This document shows, one piece after another, positions 8,186-16,637 of a stretch of 43,186 bases of DNA. A program made the translations under genes and the position numbers. Numbering within the stretch: position 1 is the first letter of the stretch; the number at the start of each line of letters is the position of its first letter. The stretch is taken from the NCBI GenBank assembly GCA_902570545.1, contig CACFYO010000006.1, positions 1-43,186 on the forward strand, read 5' to 3'. The notes below the pieces were generated by a model. It was not told the DNA's origin. It saw nothing but the letters and a program-made list of their open reading frames with translations, and searched no databases. The stretch comes from an uncultured Pelagibacteraceae bacterium. GTDB taxonomy: Bacteria > Pseudomonadota > Alphaproteobacteria > Pelagibacterales > Pelagibacteraceae.

Positions 8186-9040
8186 ATGGCTTTACCGAAA
8201 TATACAGAACCACATTATAGAATTTGGCATTATTTTTATCTTTTTGTTTGTGGATGTGTTTTCTTCTTTTTAATTGCACCTTTATTTGTAATTTTTCCAT
8301 TATCATTTAATGCGGAGGAATTTTTAGTCTTTACAGATGGAATGAAGAGACTTGATCCAGATGCTTTTTCATTAAGGTGGTATAATGATATGATTTATGG
8401 AACGAAAAATCCGTGGGGATTAGCAGCAAGAAATAGTTTTATAATTGCTATATTTGCAACTTTAGGATCAATTATTTTGGGTACTCTTGCTGCATTGGGT
8501 TTAAGCAGCAGACATATGCCATATAAAGGTTTGATAATGGCAATTTTAATTTCTCCAATGATAGTTCCACTGATTATTTCAGGTGTTGCAATATTCTTTT
8601 TTATGGCAAAAGTAGGTTTAGCAGCAACACACTTGGGTATTATATTAGCACATATTATTCTTGGTACTCCCTTTGTTGTAATAACAGTTACTGCAACATT
8701 ATCAGGTTTTGATCATAGTATAACACGTGCAGCATCTAGTCTTGGAAGCAGTCCTTATAATACATTTATGAAAATTACCTTACCATTAATATTACCAGGA
8801 GTAATTTCAGGTGGTTTATTTGCTTTTGTTACATCATTTGATGAGGTTGTAGTCGTATTATTCTTGGCAGGCTTAGATAATACAACAATTCCAATTCAAA
8901 TGTGGACAGGTCTTAGAGAGCAGCTTAGTCCTACAATTTTAGCTGTAGCAACTTGCTTAATAGTTTTATCAGTATTAATTTTACTAACTGCTGAACTTTT
9001 GAGAAGAAGATCAGAAAGATTGAGAGGAATAAATAGATAA
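8186..9040 (+). CDS. potC: ABC importer permease (PotC-like)
   Basis: This 284-residue permease of the binding-protein-dependent transport superfamily is of normal PotC length. It has about six transmembrane helices, a periplasmic loop containing LRWYNDM (a hallmark of PotC-type subunits), and the EAA loop AASSLGSSPYNTFMKITLPLI, which docks on the ATPase. The late segment FAFVTSFDEVVVVLFL is also family-typical. It forms the channel with the preceding, longer permease. It begins two bases after that gene and ends one base before the stop of the convergent thiolase gene, leaving no room for a shared terminator. Confidence 0.9.
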   Translation: MALPKYTEPHYRIWHYFYLFVCGCVFFFLIAPLFVIFPLSFNAEEFLVFTDGMKRLDPDAFSLRWYNDMIYGTKNPWGLAARNSFIIAIFATLGSIILGTLAALGLSSRHMPYKGLIMAILISPMIVPLIISGVAIFFFMAKVGLAATHLGIILAHIILGTPFVVITVTATLSGFDHSITRAASSLGSSPYNTFMKITLPLILPGVISGGLFAFVTSFDEVVVVLFLAGLDNTTIPIQMWTGLREQLSPTILAVATCLIVLSVLILLTAELLRRRSERLRGINR

Positions 9041-9041
9041 T

Positions 9042-10166
9042 TTAGTTTACTGACTCAATTACTGTAGCAATTCCCATACCCAACCCAATACATTGAGTTG
9101 ATAATGCATATTTTTTATTTTCTCTTTTTAGTAATTCAGCAGCCTTACCTGTAATTCTTGCACCAGTTGCTCCAAGTGGATGACCAAGAGCAAGTGCCCC
9201 TCCATCTAAATTAACTTTATTTTTATCTATTTCCAAATCTCTAATACAAGCTAAAGATTGGGATGCAAAAGCCTCATTCAATTCTACAATATCAATTTTA
9301 TCTGCAGATAAATTAGCTCTTTCCAAAGCTTTTTTTGATGCACCAATTGGTCCTAATCCCATGTAGTCAGGGTCACAACCTTGCACTGCTGTAGAAATAA
9401 TTTTTCCCAAAATATTTAAATTATTTTCTTTTGCATAACTTTCTTCACAAATTAATGTTGCTGCAGCACCATCAGTTAATGGTGAAGAGGTTGCAGCCGT
9501 TACAGTGCCATTTTCATCAAAAGCAAGCTTTAGCCCATCCAGTTTTTCCATTGTACTATTTGGTCTTATATTCCCATCAGTATCACAGTCTCCAATTGAT
9601 ACGATTTCATTTTTAAAATTTCCTTTTGTCTGTGCCTCGTGAGCTTTTTGATGGCTTGATATAGCAAATTCCTGTTGTTCACTTCTTGAAATATTATATT
9701 TTTTGGCAACATTTTCAGCGGTAGTTCCCATTGAAAAATAAACGTGAGGATTATCATTTTTATTTTCAGGATAAGGTATTGGATCAAAACCTGTATTAAC
9801 TCTAGTCATACTTTCAACTCCTCCACATATAAATACTTTTCCTGCTCCTAACGAAATTTTACCTGCAGCAATATGAATAGCTTCCATTGAGGAACCACAC
9901 CATCTATCAACTGTCATTCCAGAAGTTTTAACATCCATATTAGTTAAAAATGTTGTTAACTTTCCAATATTAAATGACTGCTCTCCAGTTTGAAATGCAC
10001 AACCAACAACAATATCCTCAATATCCTCTTTTTTAACATTGGATTTAGCAACTAAATTTTTAATCACTTCTGCTAATAAATTTACTGGCTTTGTATCTAC
10101 GAGCGCACCTTTTCTTGCCATTGTGAAGGGCGATCTTGAAAAGCCGGCAATTACAGGTTTAAACAT
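9042..10166 (-). CDS. Thiolase-family acyl-CoA acetyltransferase
   Basis: This 374-residue thiolase has all active-site landmarks: nucleophile Cys90 in DRWCGSS, the NEAFASQ motif at about 297-303, His329 in ALGHPLGATG and Cys359 in TQCIGLGMG. It would catalyse thiolytic cleavage of a 3-ketoacyl-CoA or the reverse condensation. Lengths around 390 are usual; this one is complete but compact. It is the last gene of a seven-gene minus-strand run, 16 bp behind the DmdA-like gene. In that setting it is probably the final step that releases acetyl-CoA from the degraded compound, although a role in general fatty-acid oxidation alongside the fusion enzyme at 22782 is also possible. Confidence 0.9.
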   Translation of the reverse strand: MFKPVIAGFSRSPFTMARKGALVDTKPVNLLAEVIKNLVAKSNVKKEDIEDIVVGCAFQTGEQSFNIGKLTTFLTNMDVKTSGMTVDRWCGSSMEAIHIAAGKISLGAGKVFICGGVESMTRVNTGFDPIPYPENKNDNPHVYFSMGTTAENVAKKYNISRSEQQEFAISSHQKAHEAQTKGNFKNEIVSIGDCDTDGNIRPNSTMEKLDGLKLAFDENGTVTAATSSPLTDGAAATLICEESYAKENNLNILGKIISTAVQGCDPDYMGLGPIGASKKALERANLSADKIDIVELNEAFASQSLACIRDLEIDKNKVNLDGGALALGHPLGATGARITGKAAELLKRENKKYALSTQCIGLGMGIATVIESVN

Positions 10167-10182
10167 ATTAATAAATATAAGG

Positions 10183-11349
10183 TTAATCTGGGAATGGTAA
10201 AGAAGTTATTATGCCTTTTCTATTTTTTCCATTGAAAGTATTTACAAAAACCTCATTTCCAATTTCCCAATAATCTTTTAAAATCATAGAAAGGCCTATG
10301 TTCTTTCTAAATCCAGGAGAATATATTCCAGATGCAATTTGCCCAATTTTTGTATTATCTTTTGAGTATACTGGTAAAGGCACTCCGGTTGGCTTACAAG
10401 GATCTCCATCAAACAAAATCCCTCTCATCCTTTGTACAATTCCATCAGATTGGATCTTTCTTAAAGCCTCTTTACCTATAAAATCATGATCAACCTCTTG
10501 TTTGCAGTATTTTTCAAGATTACACTCCAAAGGGTTATTTTCTCTTGTAAAGTCATTTCCATAAGACATTAACCCAGCCTCAATTCTATCAATTAAATTT
10601 GGACATCCTGGAGAAATATTAAATTTTTGTCCGCTCTCCCATATAGTATCCCAAAGTTTTTCTCCGAGTTCTATCTCATTAAAATGTGTTTCAAATCCTT
10701 TAAAGTATATTTCAAAACCATCTTGTTTACTGTAACCAGATCTTGCAATAATTTGTTTAGTTCCAAAAAAATCAAACACTTTAAAATTAAAAAATTTTAA
10801 CTTTTTTATATCCTCACCAAAAATTGAAATTAGTAGATCCTCAGATTTCGGACCTTGAATAGCTAGTGGATATACATCTGGTTCGATAATTTCTACATTT
10901 AATTTTGATCCTAAAGCAATTCCTTTTGCCCAAAGTAAAATATCTGAGTCTGCAATAGAAATCCAAAACATATCGTCATCTAGTTTTAATAAAACTGGAT
11001 CATTGATCATACCGGCAGTTTCATCAATTATTGGAATATAAAAACATTTACCAGTCTCCATTTTCTTTATTGATCGGGGTGTCAATTTTTGTACAAGTTT
11101 CTGAGCATCAGGACCTGTAATCTGCACTTGCCTTTGGCAAGAGACATCCCACACTTGAACGTTCTCTCTTAAATGCCAGTAGTCTTCTTCTACAGTATTT
11201 TTAAAACCTTTTGGTAGTAGCATGTGATTAACAACAGTAAAATCAGATACTCCACATTCCTCCACTTTATTTGTAAATGGAGTTCGTCTTATACGCCTAG
11301 ACATATTTAATTTTATATTTTTTTGTGTAATTAAATTTTCTTTACTCAT
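10183..11349 (-). CDS. dmdA: DmdA-like tetrahydrofolate-dependent methyltransferase/demethylase (GcvT fold)
   Basis: This 388-residue GcvT-fold protein resembles DMSP demethylase DmdA in wording more than GcvT: SRRIRRTPFT, DFTVVNHMLLP, WDVSCQRQVQITGPDA, WISIADSDILLWAKG and GCPNLIDRIEAGL. DmdA transfers a methyl group from dimethylsulfoniopropionate to tetrahydrofolate. Paralogues in the same clade act on other methylated substrates, so DMSP itself is likely but not proven. No DmdB, DmdC or DmdD homologue is nearby, which weakens the DMSP assignment. The start is ambiguous: Met1 (11349) overlaps the usual intergenic position, while Met16 (11304) matches the common DmdA N-terminus. It lies between the transthyretin-like gene (1-base gap) and the thiolase, and a second GcvT-fold gene heads the same operon. 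Confidence 0.72.
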   Translation of the reverse strand: MSKENLITQKNIKLNMSRRIRRTPFTNKVEECGVSDFTVVNHMLLPKGFKNTVEEDYWHLRENVQVWDVSCQRQVQITGPDAQKLVQKLTPRSIKKMETGKCFYIPIIDETAGMINDPVLLKLDDDMFWISIADSDILLWAKGIALGSKLNVEIIEPDVYPLAIQGPKSEDLLISIFGEDIKKLKFFNFKVFDFFGTKQIIARSGYSKQDGFEIYFKGFETHFNEIELGEKLWDTIWESGQKFNISPGCPNLIDRIEAGLMSYGNDFTRENNPLECNLEKYCKQEVDHDFIGKEALRKIQSDGIVQRMRGILFDGDPCKPTGVPLPVYSKDNTKIGQIASGIYSPGFRKNIGLSMILKDYWEIGNEVFVNTFNGKNRKGIITSLPFPD

Positions 11350-11350
11350 T

Positions 11351-11686
11351 TTATTTAGACCACCATACTGTATAGCTATTTTTAGAAATTATTATTGGAA
11401 TATGATATTTTTTATTTTGATCTTCCATTTGAAATTTAATGTTAATTTCTGAAACTATTTTTTTTTCTGAAAAATAATTGCCAGTTTTACAAACCATTTC
11501 ATACTCACACTTGCAGTCGTCTTTACTTAATTCAAATTCTTGTAGTATTCGTCCACCTTCATCAGATTTAGTCTCGTAGAAAACTTTCTTTTTTCCATTT
11601 TCATTAATTTGATAAATAATTACTTCAACATTTGCAGCGTGTGAGCCATTTGTTGCATCCAATAAGTGAGAAGAGAAAGTTGCCAC
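11351..11686 (-). CDS. 5-hydroxyisourate hydrolase-like protein (transthyretin fold) with altered C-terminus
   Basis: These 111 residues fit the HIUase/transthyretin-like family. His7 is in the SSHLLDATNG motif (normally THVLD), Arg46 follows an acidic-Gly turn (DEGGR), and His95 is in KYHIPIIIS (normally HYHVPLLxS). The hallmark C-terminal YRGS is replaced by WWSK, keeping only the earlier Tyr105. HIUase opens the ring of 5-hydroxyisourate in purine degradation, but no uricase or OHCU decarboxylase gene is nearby. A related ring-opening hydrolysis on another substrate is a better guess. Translation starts at GTG, two bases after the upstream stop. The gene sits inside the seven-gene operon between the ThDP enzyme and the DmdA-like gene. 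Confidence 0.7.
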   Translation of the reverse strand: MATFSSHLLDATNGSHAANVEVIIYQINENGKKKVFYETKSDEGGRILQEFELSKDDCKCEYEMVCKTGNYFSEKKIVSEINIKFQMEDQNKKYHIPIIISKNSYTVWWSK

Positions 11687-11688
11687 AA

Positions 11689-13431
11689 TTATTCTATTGA
11701 TGATTTCTCTCTCTTACTTGCAACTGCAGATACTATTGGGCTTAATACAGGTTTTGCCTTAACATTTACGCATGCGGGTTTTCCACTTTCAATAGCTCTT
11801 TTAAGTGCTGGACCTAGTTCTTCTCTTTTGTTAACTAATTCTCCATGTCCTCCAAAACCCTCAAATATCTTATGAAATGGTATATCGCGGAAGTCAGTTC
11901 CCACACTTTTTCCACTTTTAAATAACCTCTCTTGTTGCTGACCAATTGAAGCAAGACCCCCGTTATTATCAATTACAACAGTAATAGGTTTTTTCTCATA
12001 AAATACGCTTTCAATAGACATACCTCCTGATAAAAACGCACCATCACCACTAATCAGAACTACATTTGAATCTGGATTATGATTTTTAGCAGATAGAGCG
12101 AATGAAACTCCAACACCTAACATACTAAAAGTTCCAGGATGCAATATTCCTTTTAATTTTTTACCTTTAGCACCTGCGATGTTGATTGCAATTTCTGACC
12201 AAAAATGAGTATTTCCTCCATCAATAACAAGCCAATCATTTTCACTCATTGCATTTTGAACATCCAATGAAAGTTGTAGAGGGTGAATTTTTCCTCCATT
12301 TTTTTTCGATGTTTCTGCTTCAATTTCTAAATCTTTCAAAGATTTGTCTACCCACTCATTCTTCTTTTTTTTATTCTCTTGAAACCACTTTGTATCTAAA
12401 GACCATTTATTATTTTTTTTTAAGTTGGATAATGTATCTAAAAAAACACCAGGATCGCTTAGTAAACTTAAATCTGCAGCTCTATTAAGTTCTAATTCTT
12501 CATGTGAACCATTTATACAAACTAATTTTGTTGACTCTGGTATAAAAGGTGGATTTCCAAAATTTAATTGATTATCTAATCTCGCTCCAACTACAAGAAC
12601 CAGATCTGAATTCTGTAATGCAAATTCTGAGGGAGGGTATTGATGTATGTCGGCCAACCCCATGTAAGCGTTTGCCTCTTCTCCTAATAATTTTTGATGA
12701 TAAGGAACATTAAAAATTGGAATATTTAGATTATTACCAGCTGCTTCAAGATTTTTTTCTGAATGTGACCACCAAACACCGTGTCCACCAATAATAACTG
12801 GTTTTTTTGAATTACAAGCAAGTTCTAAGACTTTAGAGAGTGAATTTGGATCTGGCCACGCTTTAGCTATAGGTTTTGCTTTTTGAGAATACGGTCTTTC
12901 TTCTAAACCAACTTCCTCAGCAAAAGATGAAAACATAATATCAACTGGAAGACTAAGATGTACAGCACCTGGATATCCGTTAGTTGCAATATGATATGCT
13001 TTGTCTACAAATTCTCTTATTCTATTTCCATCAGTAATACTTGCACTATATTTGGTTAAGGGGGCTGCAATTGAAACATCGTCAATTTCTTTAAAACCAC
13101 CTGAGCCTTGTCTTTTAAGACTGCTAGATCCTGTGATGTAAATAATGGGACTTCTTTCACCCCAAGCCTCCATCATTGAAGGTACAGCATTAGTAAACCC
13201 CTCAGGTCCAACTAAACATACCGAAGGTTTACGAGTAATTCTTGTATTGCCGTCTGCTAAATGACCTGCAATCTGTTCATGAGGAGTGTTTATGACTTCA
13301 ATTTGGCATTCAGCAAAACCTTCAATTGCTGGATTACAAAAACCTCCAGAAAGGGTGAAAACTTTGCTAATTCCTTTGTCTTTTAGAGCCCTTGCAAGTA
13401 ATGCTCCACCTCTAATTTTATTTTCACTCAT
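11689..13431 (-). CDS. Thiamine-diphosphate-dependent lyase/decarboxylase (acetolactate-synthase / 2-hydroxyacyl-CoA-lyase family)
   Basis: This 580-residue protein has the three-domain POX/AHAS layout. The N-terminal PYR domain has catalytic Glu52 in TPHEQIAGHLADG, a central domain follows, and the C-terminal PP domain has the ThDP/Mg motif GDGAF at 462-466 ending in Asn489-Asn490. The segment SGGFKEIDDVSI with a following TKYSA resembles oxalyl-CoA decarboxylase/2-hydroxyacyl-CoA lyase more than biosynthetic IlvB, and no small regulatory subunit gene is present. It probably cleaves or decarboxylates a 2-oxo acid or a 2-hydroxyacyl-CoA. Its ATG follows the stop of the FMN oxidase gene with no gap. 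A 2-hydroxy acid oxidised by that enzyme and then decarboxylated here is an attractive inference. Confidence 0.82.
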   Translation of the reverse strand: MSENKIRGGALLARALKDKGISKVFTLSGGFCNPAIEGFAECQIEVINTPHEQIAGHLADGNTRITRKPSVCLVGPEGFTNAVPSMMEAWGERSPIIYITGSSSLKRQGSGGFKEIDDVSIAAPLTKYSASITDGNRIREFVDKAYHIATNGYPGAVHLSLPVDIMFSSFAEEVGLEERPYSQKAKPIAKAWPDPNSLSKVLELACNSKKPVIIGGHGVWWSHSEKNLEAAGNNLNIPIFNVPYHQKLLGEEANAYMGLADIHQYPPSEFALQNSDLVLVVGARLDNQLNFGNPPFIPESTKLVCINGSHEELELNRAADLSLLSDPGVFLDTLSNLKKNNKWSLDTKWFQENKKKKNEWVDKSLKDLEIEAETSKKNGGKIHPLQLSLDVQNAMSENDWLVIDGGNTHFWSEIAINIAGAKGKKLKGILHPGTFSMLGVGVSFALSAKNHNPDSNVVLISGDGAFLSGGMSIESVFYEKKPITVVIDNNGGLASIGQQQERLFKSGKSVGTDFRDIPFHKIFEGFGGHGELVNKREELGPALKRAIESGKPACVNVKAKPVLSPIVSAVASKREKSSIE

Positions 13432-14595
13432 TTAGTAATCTACCTTATTTACAGTATTATCTATTACTATATTAGAAGTTACATCATTAATATCATTTAA
13501 TCCTACTAACCCGAGTGTCGTGCTGGCTTCTTCTTTAATTATTTCCACAATTCTCCTTAATCCTTTTCTTCCATCAGCACCCATTGCATACATTACGGGC
13601 CTACCAATCATTGCATAATCTGCACCAAATGCAAGTGCTCTCACGATATCACTTCCACTTCTTATTCCACTATCAAAGATTAAAGGAAAATCACTTCCCA
13701 CTGATTTTCTGATTAGCGGAAGCATATTTATTGCTGCTGTGGCGCTATCTAATTGTCTGCCCCCATGATTTGAAACTTGTATTGCATCAGCACCAGCTTC
13801 CTTAATTTTTACTGCATCGTCAGGAGACATTACTCCTTTAATTATAAGTTTACCTTTCCATTTATCTCTCACTCTTTTAAGAGTATCCCAATCTGTAGAG
13901 CCTCTACTTTCTTTTCTTTTAAAAATACCATCTCCACTGTTTGATGTTACATAGTTCATTGGTTTAGGAATCCCACTCAGCAAAGTCGAAAGAGACCAAA
14001 TTGGGTGAGTTGCAAAATCAAAAAATTGTTTTGGACCGATCTTGAAAGGGTAGGAGAAACCATTTTTATCATCTCTAGTTCTCCTGGATAGCACTGGAAC
14101 ATCCACAGTTAATATTGCAACTTCGTATCCAGTATTCTTAGCTCTGTCTAAAAGTTCCATGACAAAATTTTCATCCTGAAATATATATAGTTGCATCCAT
14201 GAATGACCTTCTGATAGTTCATACATTTTTTCTAAAGTTGTTGTAGAAGCCATAGAAACACACGTAGGTATATTATTTCTTGCGCTTTCTGCTGCTAACA
14301 TAGAGTCTGCTCCAGGCCATGATAAATTAGTCATTCCCATTGGAGCAAAACCAAAGGGAAAATTAAATTCATAACCTAATACTTTTTTTTTAAGAGATCT
14401 CTTTTCAACATTTCTTAAAACTTTAGGTTCAAGTCTAATTTGATCTAAAGCTCTGCTATTTATTTCTGCTAATTTTTCATCTCCAGATGCACCGTCAATA
14501 AAATCAAAAACTAATTTAGGTAGACGTTTACGTGACAGTTCTCTTGCGTCTTTAATGCTAAAAATTTTTTGACTTGGTAAAATATTATCACTCAT
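13432..14595 (-). CDS. FMN-dependent 2-hydroxyacid dehydrogenase/oxidase
   Basis: This 387-residue TIM barrel belongs to the L-lactate dehydrogenase (LldD), glycolate oxidase and mandelate dehydrogenase family. The active-site signature SNHGGRQLD is at 275-283, with His277 as base. Other landmarks are MQLYIF with Tyr137, TVDVPVLSRRTRD near 163-174, Lys253 (IIKGV) and FDSGIRSGSDIVRALAFGAD for FMN phosphate. It oxidises an L-2-hydroxy acid to the 2-oxo acid, passing electrons to oxygen or the membrane quinone pool. Its start overlaps the end of the S51 peptidase gene by eight bases, and the ThDP enzyme follows with no gap. Tight coupling to a ThDP decarboxylase recalls the mandelate dehydrogenase/benzoylformate decarboxylase pair. 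Confidence 0.9.
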   Translation of the reverse strand: MSDNILPSQKIFSIKDARELSRKRLPKLVFDFIDGASGDEKLAEINSRALDQIRLEPKVLRNVEKRSLKKKVLGYEFNFPFGFAPMGMTNLSWPGADSMLAAESARNNIPTCVSMASTTTLEKMYELSEGHSWMQLYIFQDENFVMELLDRAKNTGYEVAILTVDVPVLSRRTRDDKNGFSYPFKIGPKQFFDFATHPIWSLSTLLSGIPKPMNYVTSNSGDGIFKRKESRGSTDWDTLKRVRDKWKGKLIIKGVMSPDDAVKIKEAGADAIQVSNHGGRQLDSATAAINMLPLIRKSVGSDFPLIFDSGIRSGSDIVRALAFGADYAMIGRPVMYAMGADGRKGLRRIVEIIKEEASTTLGLVGLNDINDVTSNIVIDNTVNKVDY

Positions 14596-15280
14596 TATTA
14601 ACTTTAATATATTCTTTTAAATTAAGTTGTTTATTTTGATCAACAAAATAAGCATTATGACTTTCTCTAGAAGAATAAACCTCCGTTGGTTTTCCGTCAA
14701 TAAAAAGTACTGCAACTCCGTCATCTACAGCTATACCACTAGGTAAAATTTTATTATTTATATTTTCTCTGTATTTATAAGCTCTTTTTGCATCTGAATA
14801 ATGTGGGGTAAAACTTCCAGATATAAGTCCAATACCACTTAACGGTTTAAAGCCAGGTCCATCTGAGTCTGTGAGAAAATAATCAAACCAACATGCAGCT
14901 CCAGCACTTACACCAGAAACAATTATTCCTGAGTTATAAACTTCTTTAAAAATATTAATTAAATTATTTCTATTCCATAAGTCGAGCATGAATTTAGTAT
15001 TTCCTCCACCAATATAAATAGCATCTAAATTTGAAATCCAGTTTTCAAAACCCTTAACATTGGAGACAAGGTTAAAGTGAGAAACTTTAAAGCTAGTATT
15101 TTTAAATCTTTTATAGAATAGCTCAGTTTTTTTGGAATCATCATTACTAGCAGTTGGCAAAAATCCTATAGAGCAGTTTTTTTTACCTATTTGATCTATA
15201 AAAAATTGATCTAAATCACCATCCTCATTATGAGTGAAACCACCACCTCCAACTGCTATTATTTGTTTTTTAGCCTTCAC
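14588..15280 (-). CDS. Peptidase S51-family hydrolase (dipeptidase E / cyanophycinase-like)
   Basis: This 230-residue protein has the S51 fold motifs: nucleophile elbow GVSAGAACW with Ser125, the preceding AIYIGGGNTKFM segment at about 87-98, and His160 in SFTPHYSD. S51 enzymes cleave Asp-X dipeptides or cyanophycin. Here the substrate might be a peptide-like or amide-linked molecule brought in by the divergent Dpp/Opp-type importer. There is no signal peptide, so it acts in the cytoplasm. Translation starts at GTG (15280), 12 bp after the GcvT-family gene, and its last eight bases overlap the FMN oxidase gene. Its membership of a degradation operon rather than a nitrogen-storage cluster argues against cyanophycin use. 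Confidence 0.82.
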   Translation of the reverse strand: MKAKKQIIAVGGGGFTHNEDGDLDQFFIDQIGKKNCSIGFLPTASNDDSKKTELFYKRFKNTSFKVSHFNLVSNVKGFENWISNLDAIYIGGGNTKFMLDLWNRNNLINIFKEVYNSGIIVSGVSAGAACWFDYFLTDSDGPGFKPLSGIGLISGSFTPHYSDAKRAYKYRENINNKILPSGIAVDDGVAVLFIDGKPTEVYSSRESHNAYFVDQNKQLNLKEYIKVNNE

Positions 15281-15292
15281 TAAATAAATTTT

Positions 15293-16522
15293 TTAATTTG
15301 TGGTTTTTATACCAGGCCACGGATTAGGCACTTTAGGAATATTTCTATTTAGACCTCTAACAATTTCTCCTTTGGAATCATACATTGGCAATTTACAGAT
15401 TTCCCCTTTATGAAATTTTCCATCAGTACATTTAACATCAACAACATCTCCAGGTCCATTTTCATTATTATTGAGGTGTACAATACCAACTCCACAAATT
15501 TGATATGGTGACCAAGTGCTAGAAGTTATTTTACCAATATTTTTTTCATTTATTTTTATACTTTCACCTTTAATAGCAGTCCCTTCCGCAACTCTAATTC
15601 CCCATGTCTTACATTTTTTGTCTGATGTCATAAGAGCTTCTTTTCCGATAAAATCCTTTTTATCAAAATTTATAAAACGCCCAAGACCAACTGAAAATGG
15701 ATTTGTTTTTTTTGTAAAATCTTGTCCTGCAGATAATAGACCTGCCTCAATTCGTCTACATCTAAAACCTGGTGTGGCGACTAAAATCATACCTAGTTTT
15801 TTTCCTTCCTCAAGAATGTAATCTCCTATTTTTTCAGTCTCGTTTTCAGGTCGAAAATAAATTTCCCAACCTAGCTCGTTTGTAAAACCACTTCGACTTA
15901 TAATTACTTTTTGATCTAAGATTTGTAATTCTTTCCAATCAAAATATTTCCAATCATTTTCAGAAAATCCATCTGTTATATTTTCTAACAATTTCATTGA
16001 TAAAGGACCTTGGATTTGACTTACCCATACTTCGGGGTCTTTTATTTCAACATCCATATTTTTAGAGTGAGCTTTATACCAAGAAAAAAGATCTCCATCT
16101 GCTTGAGCAAACCAATATTTATCCTCTTCAATTTTTAATAGAACTCCATCTGTGATCATTCCCCCATCATGATAACAAGCAAACTGGTAAGAACATCTTC
16201 CTTTTGATATTTTTGATACATCTCTTGGAAATATTTTTTGTAATAATTTTAATGAGTCTGGACCAGATATTTCAAATGGATGCTCACCTGTATGCCTAAA
16301 TATTATTTCTTGCCTTCCTTTCCAATACATTTCTTCGGAACTAACATTTGATAATTTCTCAAGTGTTAATCTTCCAGCATAATTAGAATATTCAGGGTCA
16401 TAGGGAAGCTCCTGGTATGTTAGTGGGTGAACTTGAATTGACCTTGCAAGCTCCAAAGTGTTTGAATTTTCAAGGCTAACAGGCTTAACTGTAAACCTAT
16501 ATTTGTTGATTAAATCTTTCAT
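15293..16522 (-). CDS. GcvT-family tetrahydrofolate-dependent aminomethyl/methyltransferase
   Basis: This 409-residue GcvT-fold protein has the folate-binding layout HPFEISGPDSLKLL, then DGVLLKIEEDKYWF, a SRSGFTNELGWEIYF segment (the SRTGYTGExG-like motif), and RRIEAGLLSAGQDFT near the C-terminal domain. It lacks the extra oxidase domain of sarcosine or dimethylglycine dehydrogenases, so it is a free-standing methyl or methylene acceptor. It probably moves a one-carbon group from an imported methylated compound to tetrahydrofolate. It is distinct from the DmdA-like protein of the same operon, so two C1-removal steps are implied. It is the promoter-proximal gene of the seven-gene run and diverges from the peptide-type importer across 115 bp. 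Confidence 0.82.
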   Translation of the reverse strand: MKDLINKYRFTVKPVSLENSNTLELARSIQVHPLTYQELPYDPEYSNYAGRLTLEKLSNVSSEEMYWKGRQEIIFRHTGEHPFEISGPDSLKLLQKIFPRDVSKISKGRCSYQFACYHDGGMITDGVLLKIEEDKYWFAQADGDLFSWYKAHSKNMDVEIKDPEVWVSQIQGPLSMKLLENITDGFSENDWKYFDWKELQILDQKVIISRSGFTNELGWEIYFRPENETEKIGDYILEEGKKLGMILVATPGFRCRRIEAGLLSAGQDFTKKTNPFSVGLGRFINFDKKDFIGKEALMTSDKKCKTWGIRVAEGTAIKGESIKINEKNIGKITSSTWSPYQICGVGIVHLNNNENGPGDVVDVKCTDGKFHKGEICKLPMYDSKGEIVRGLNRNIPKVPNPWPGIKTTN

Positions 16523-16637
16523 TATTTTTTTTTTAAATAATCAAAATACATCAATAAAACAAATAAAAAAGAACCATTTTCACTGTTGCTATATAAGTTG
16601 CTAATTGTTACCTTTTACTTTTTAAAGAGAGGAAATT
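16523..16637. promoter_or_regulatory. divergent control region with GTTGCTA direct repeats
   Basis: This 115-bp AT-rich spacer must carry promoters in both directions: for the seven-gene degradation operon (minus) and the four-gene importer (plus). It contains two direct copies of GTTGCTA at 16585-16591 and 16597-16603, a 12-base period. TTGCTA could serve as a -35 box for the importer, but the matching -10 is poor. No long palindrome is visible. Confidence 0.5.
16627..16632 (+). promoter_or_regulatory. Shine-Dalgarno sequence (GAGAGG)
   Basis: GAGAGG ends five bases before the ATG at 16638. As with the other binding-protein gene (GGAGGA), it is far better than the sites before neighbouring genes and fixes the start codon. 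Confidence 0.65.

Noticed and set aside
11351..11686. Purine-degradation role for the HIUase-like gene
   Set aside because: No other urate-pathway gene is nearby and the C-terminal signature is lost; retained only as a fold assignment.
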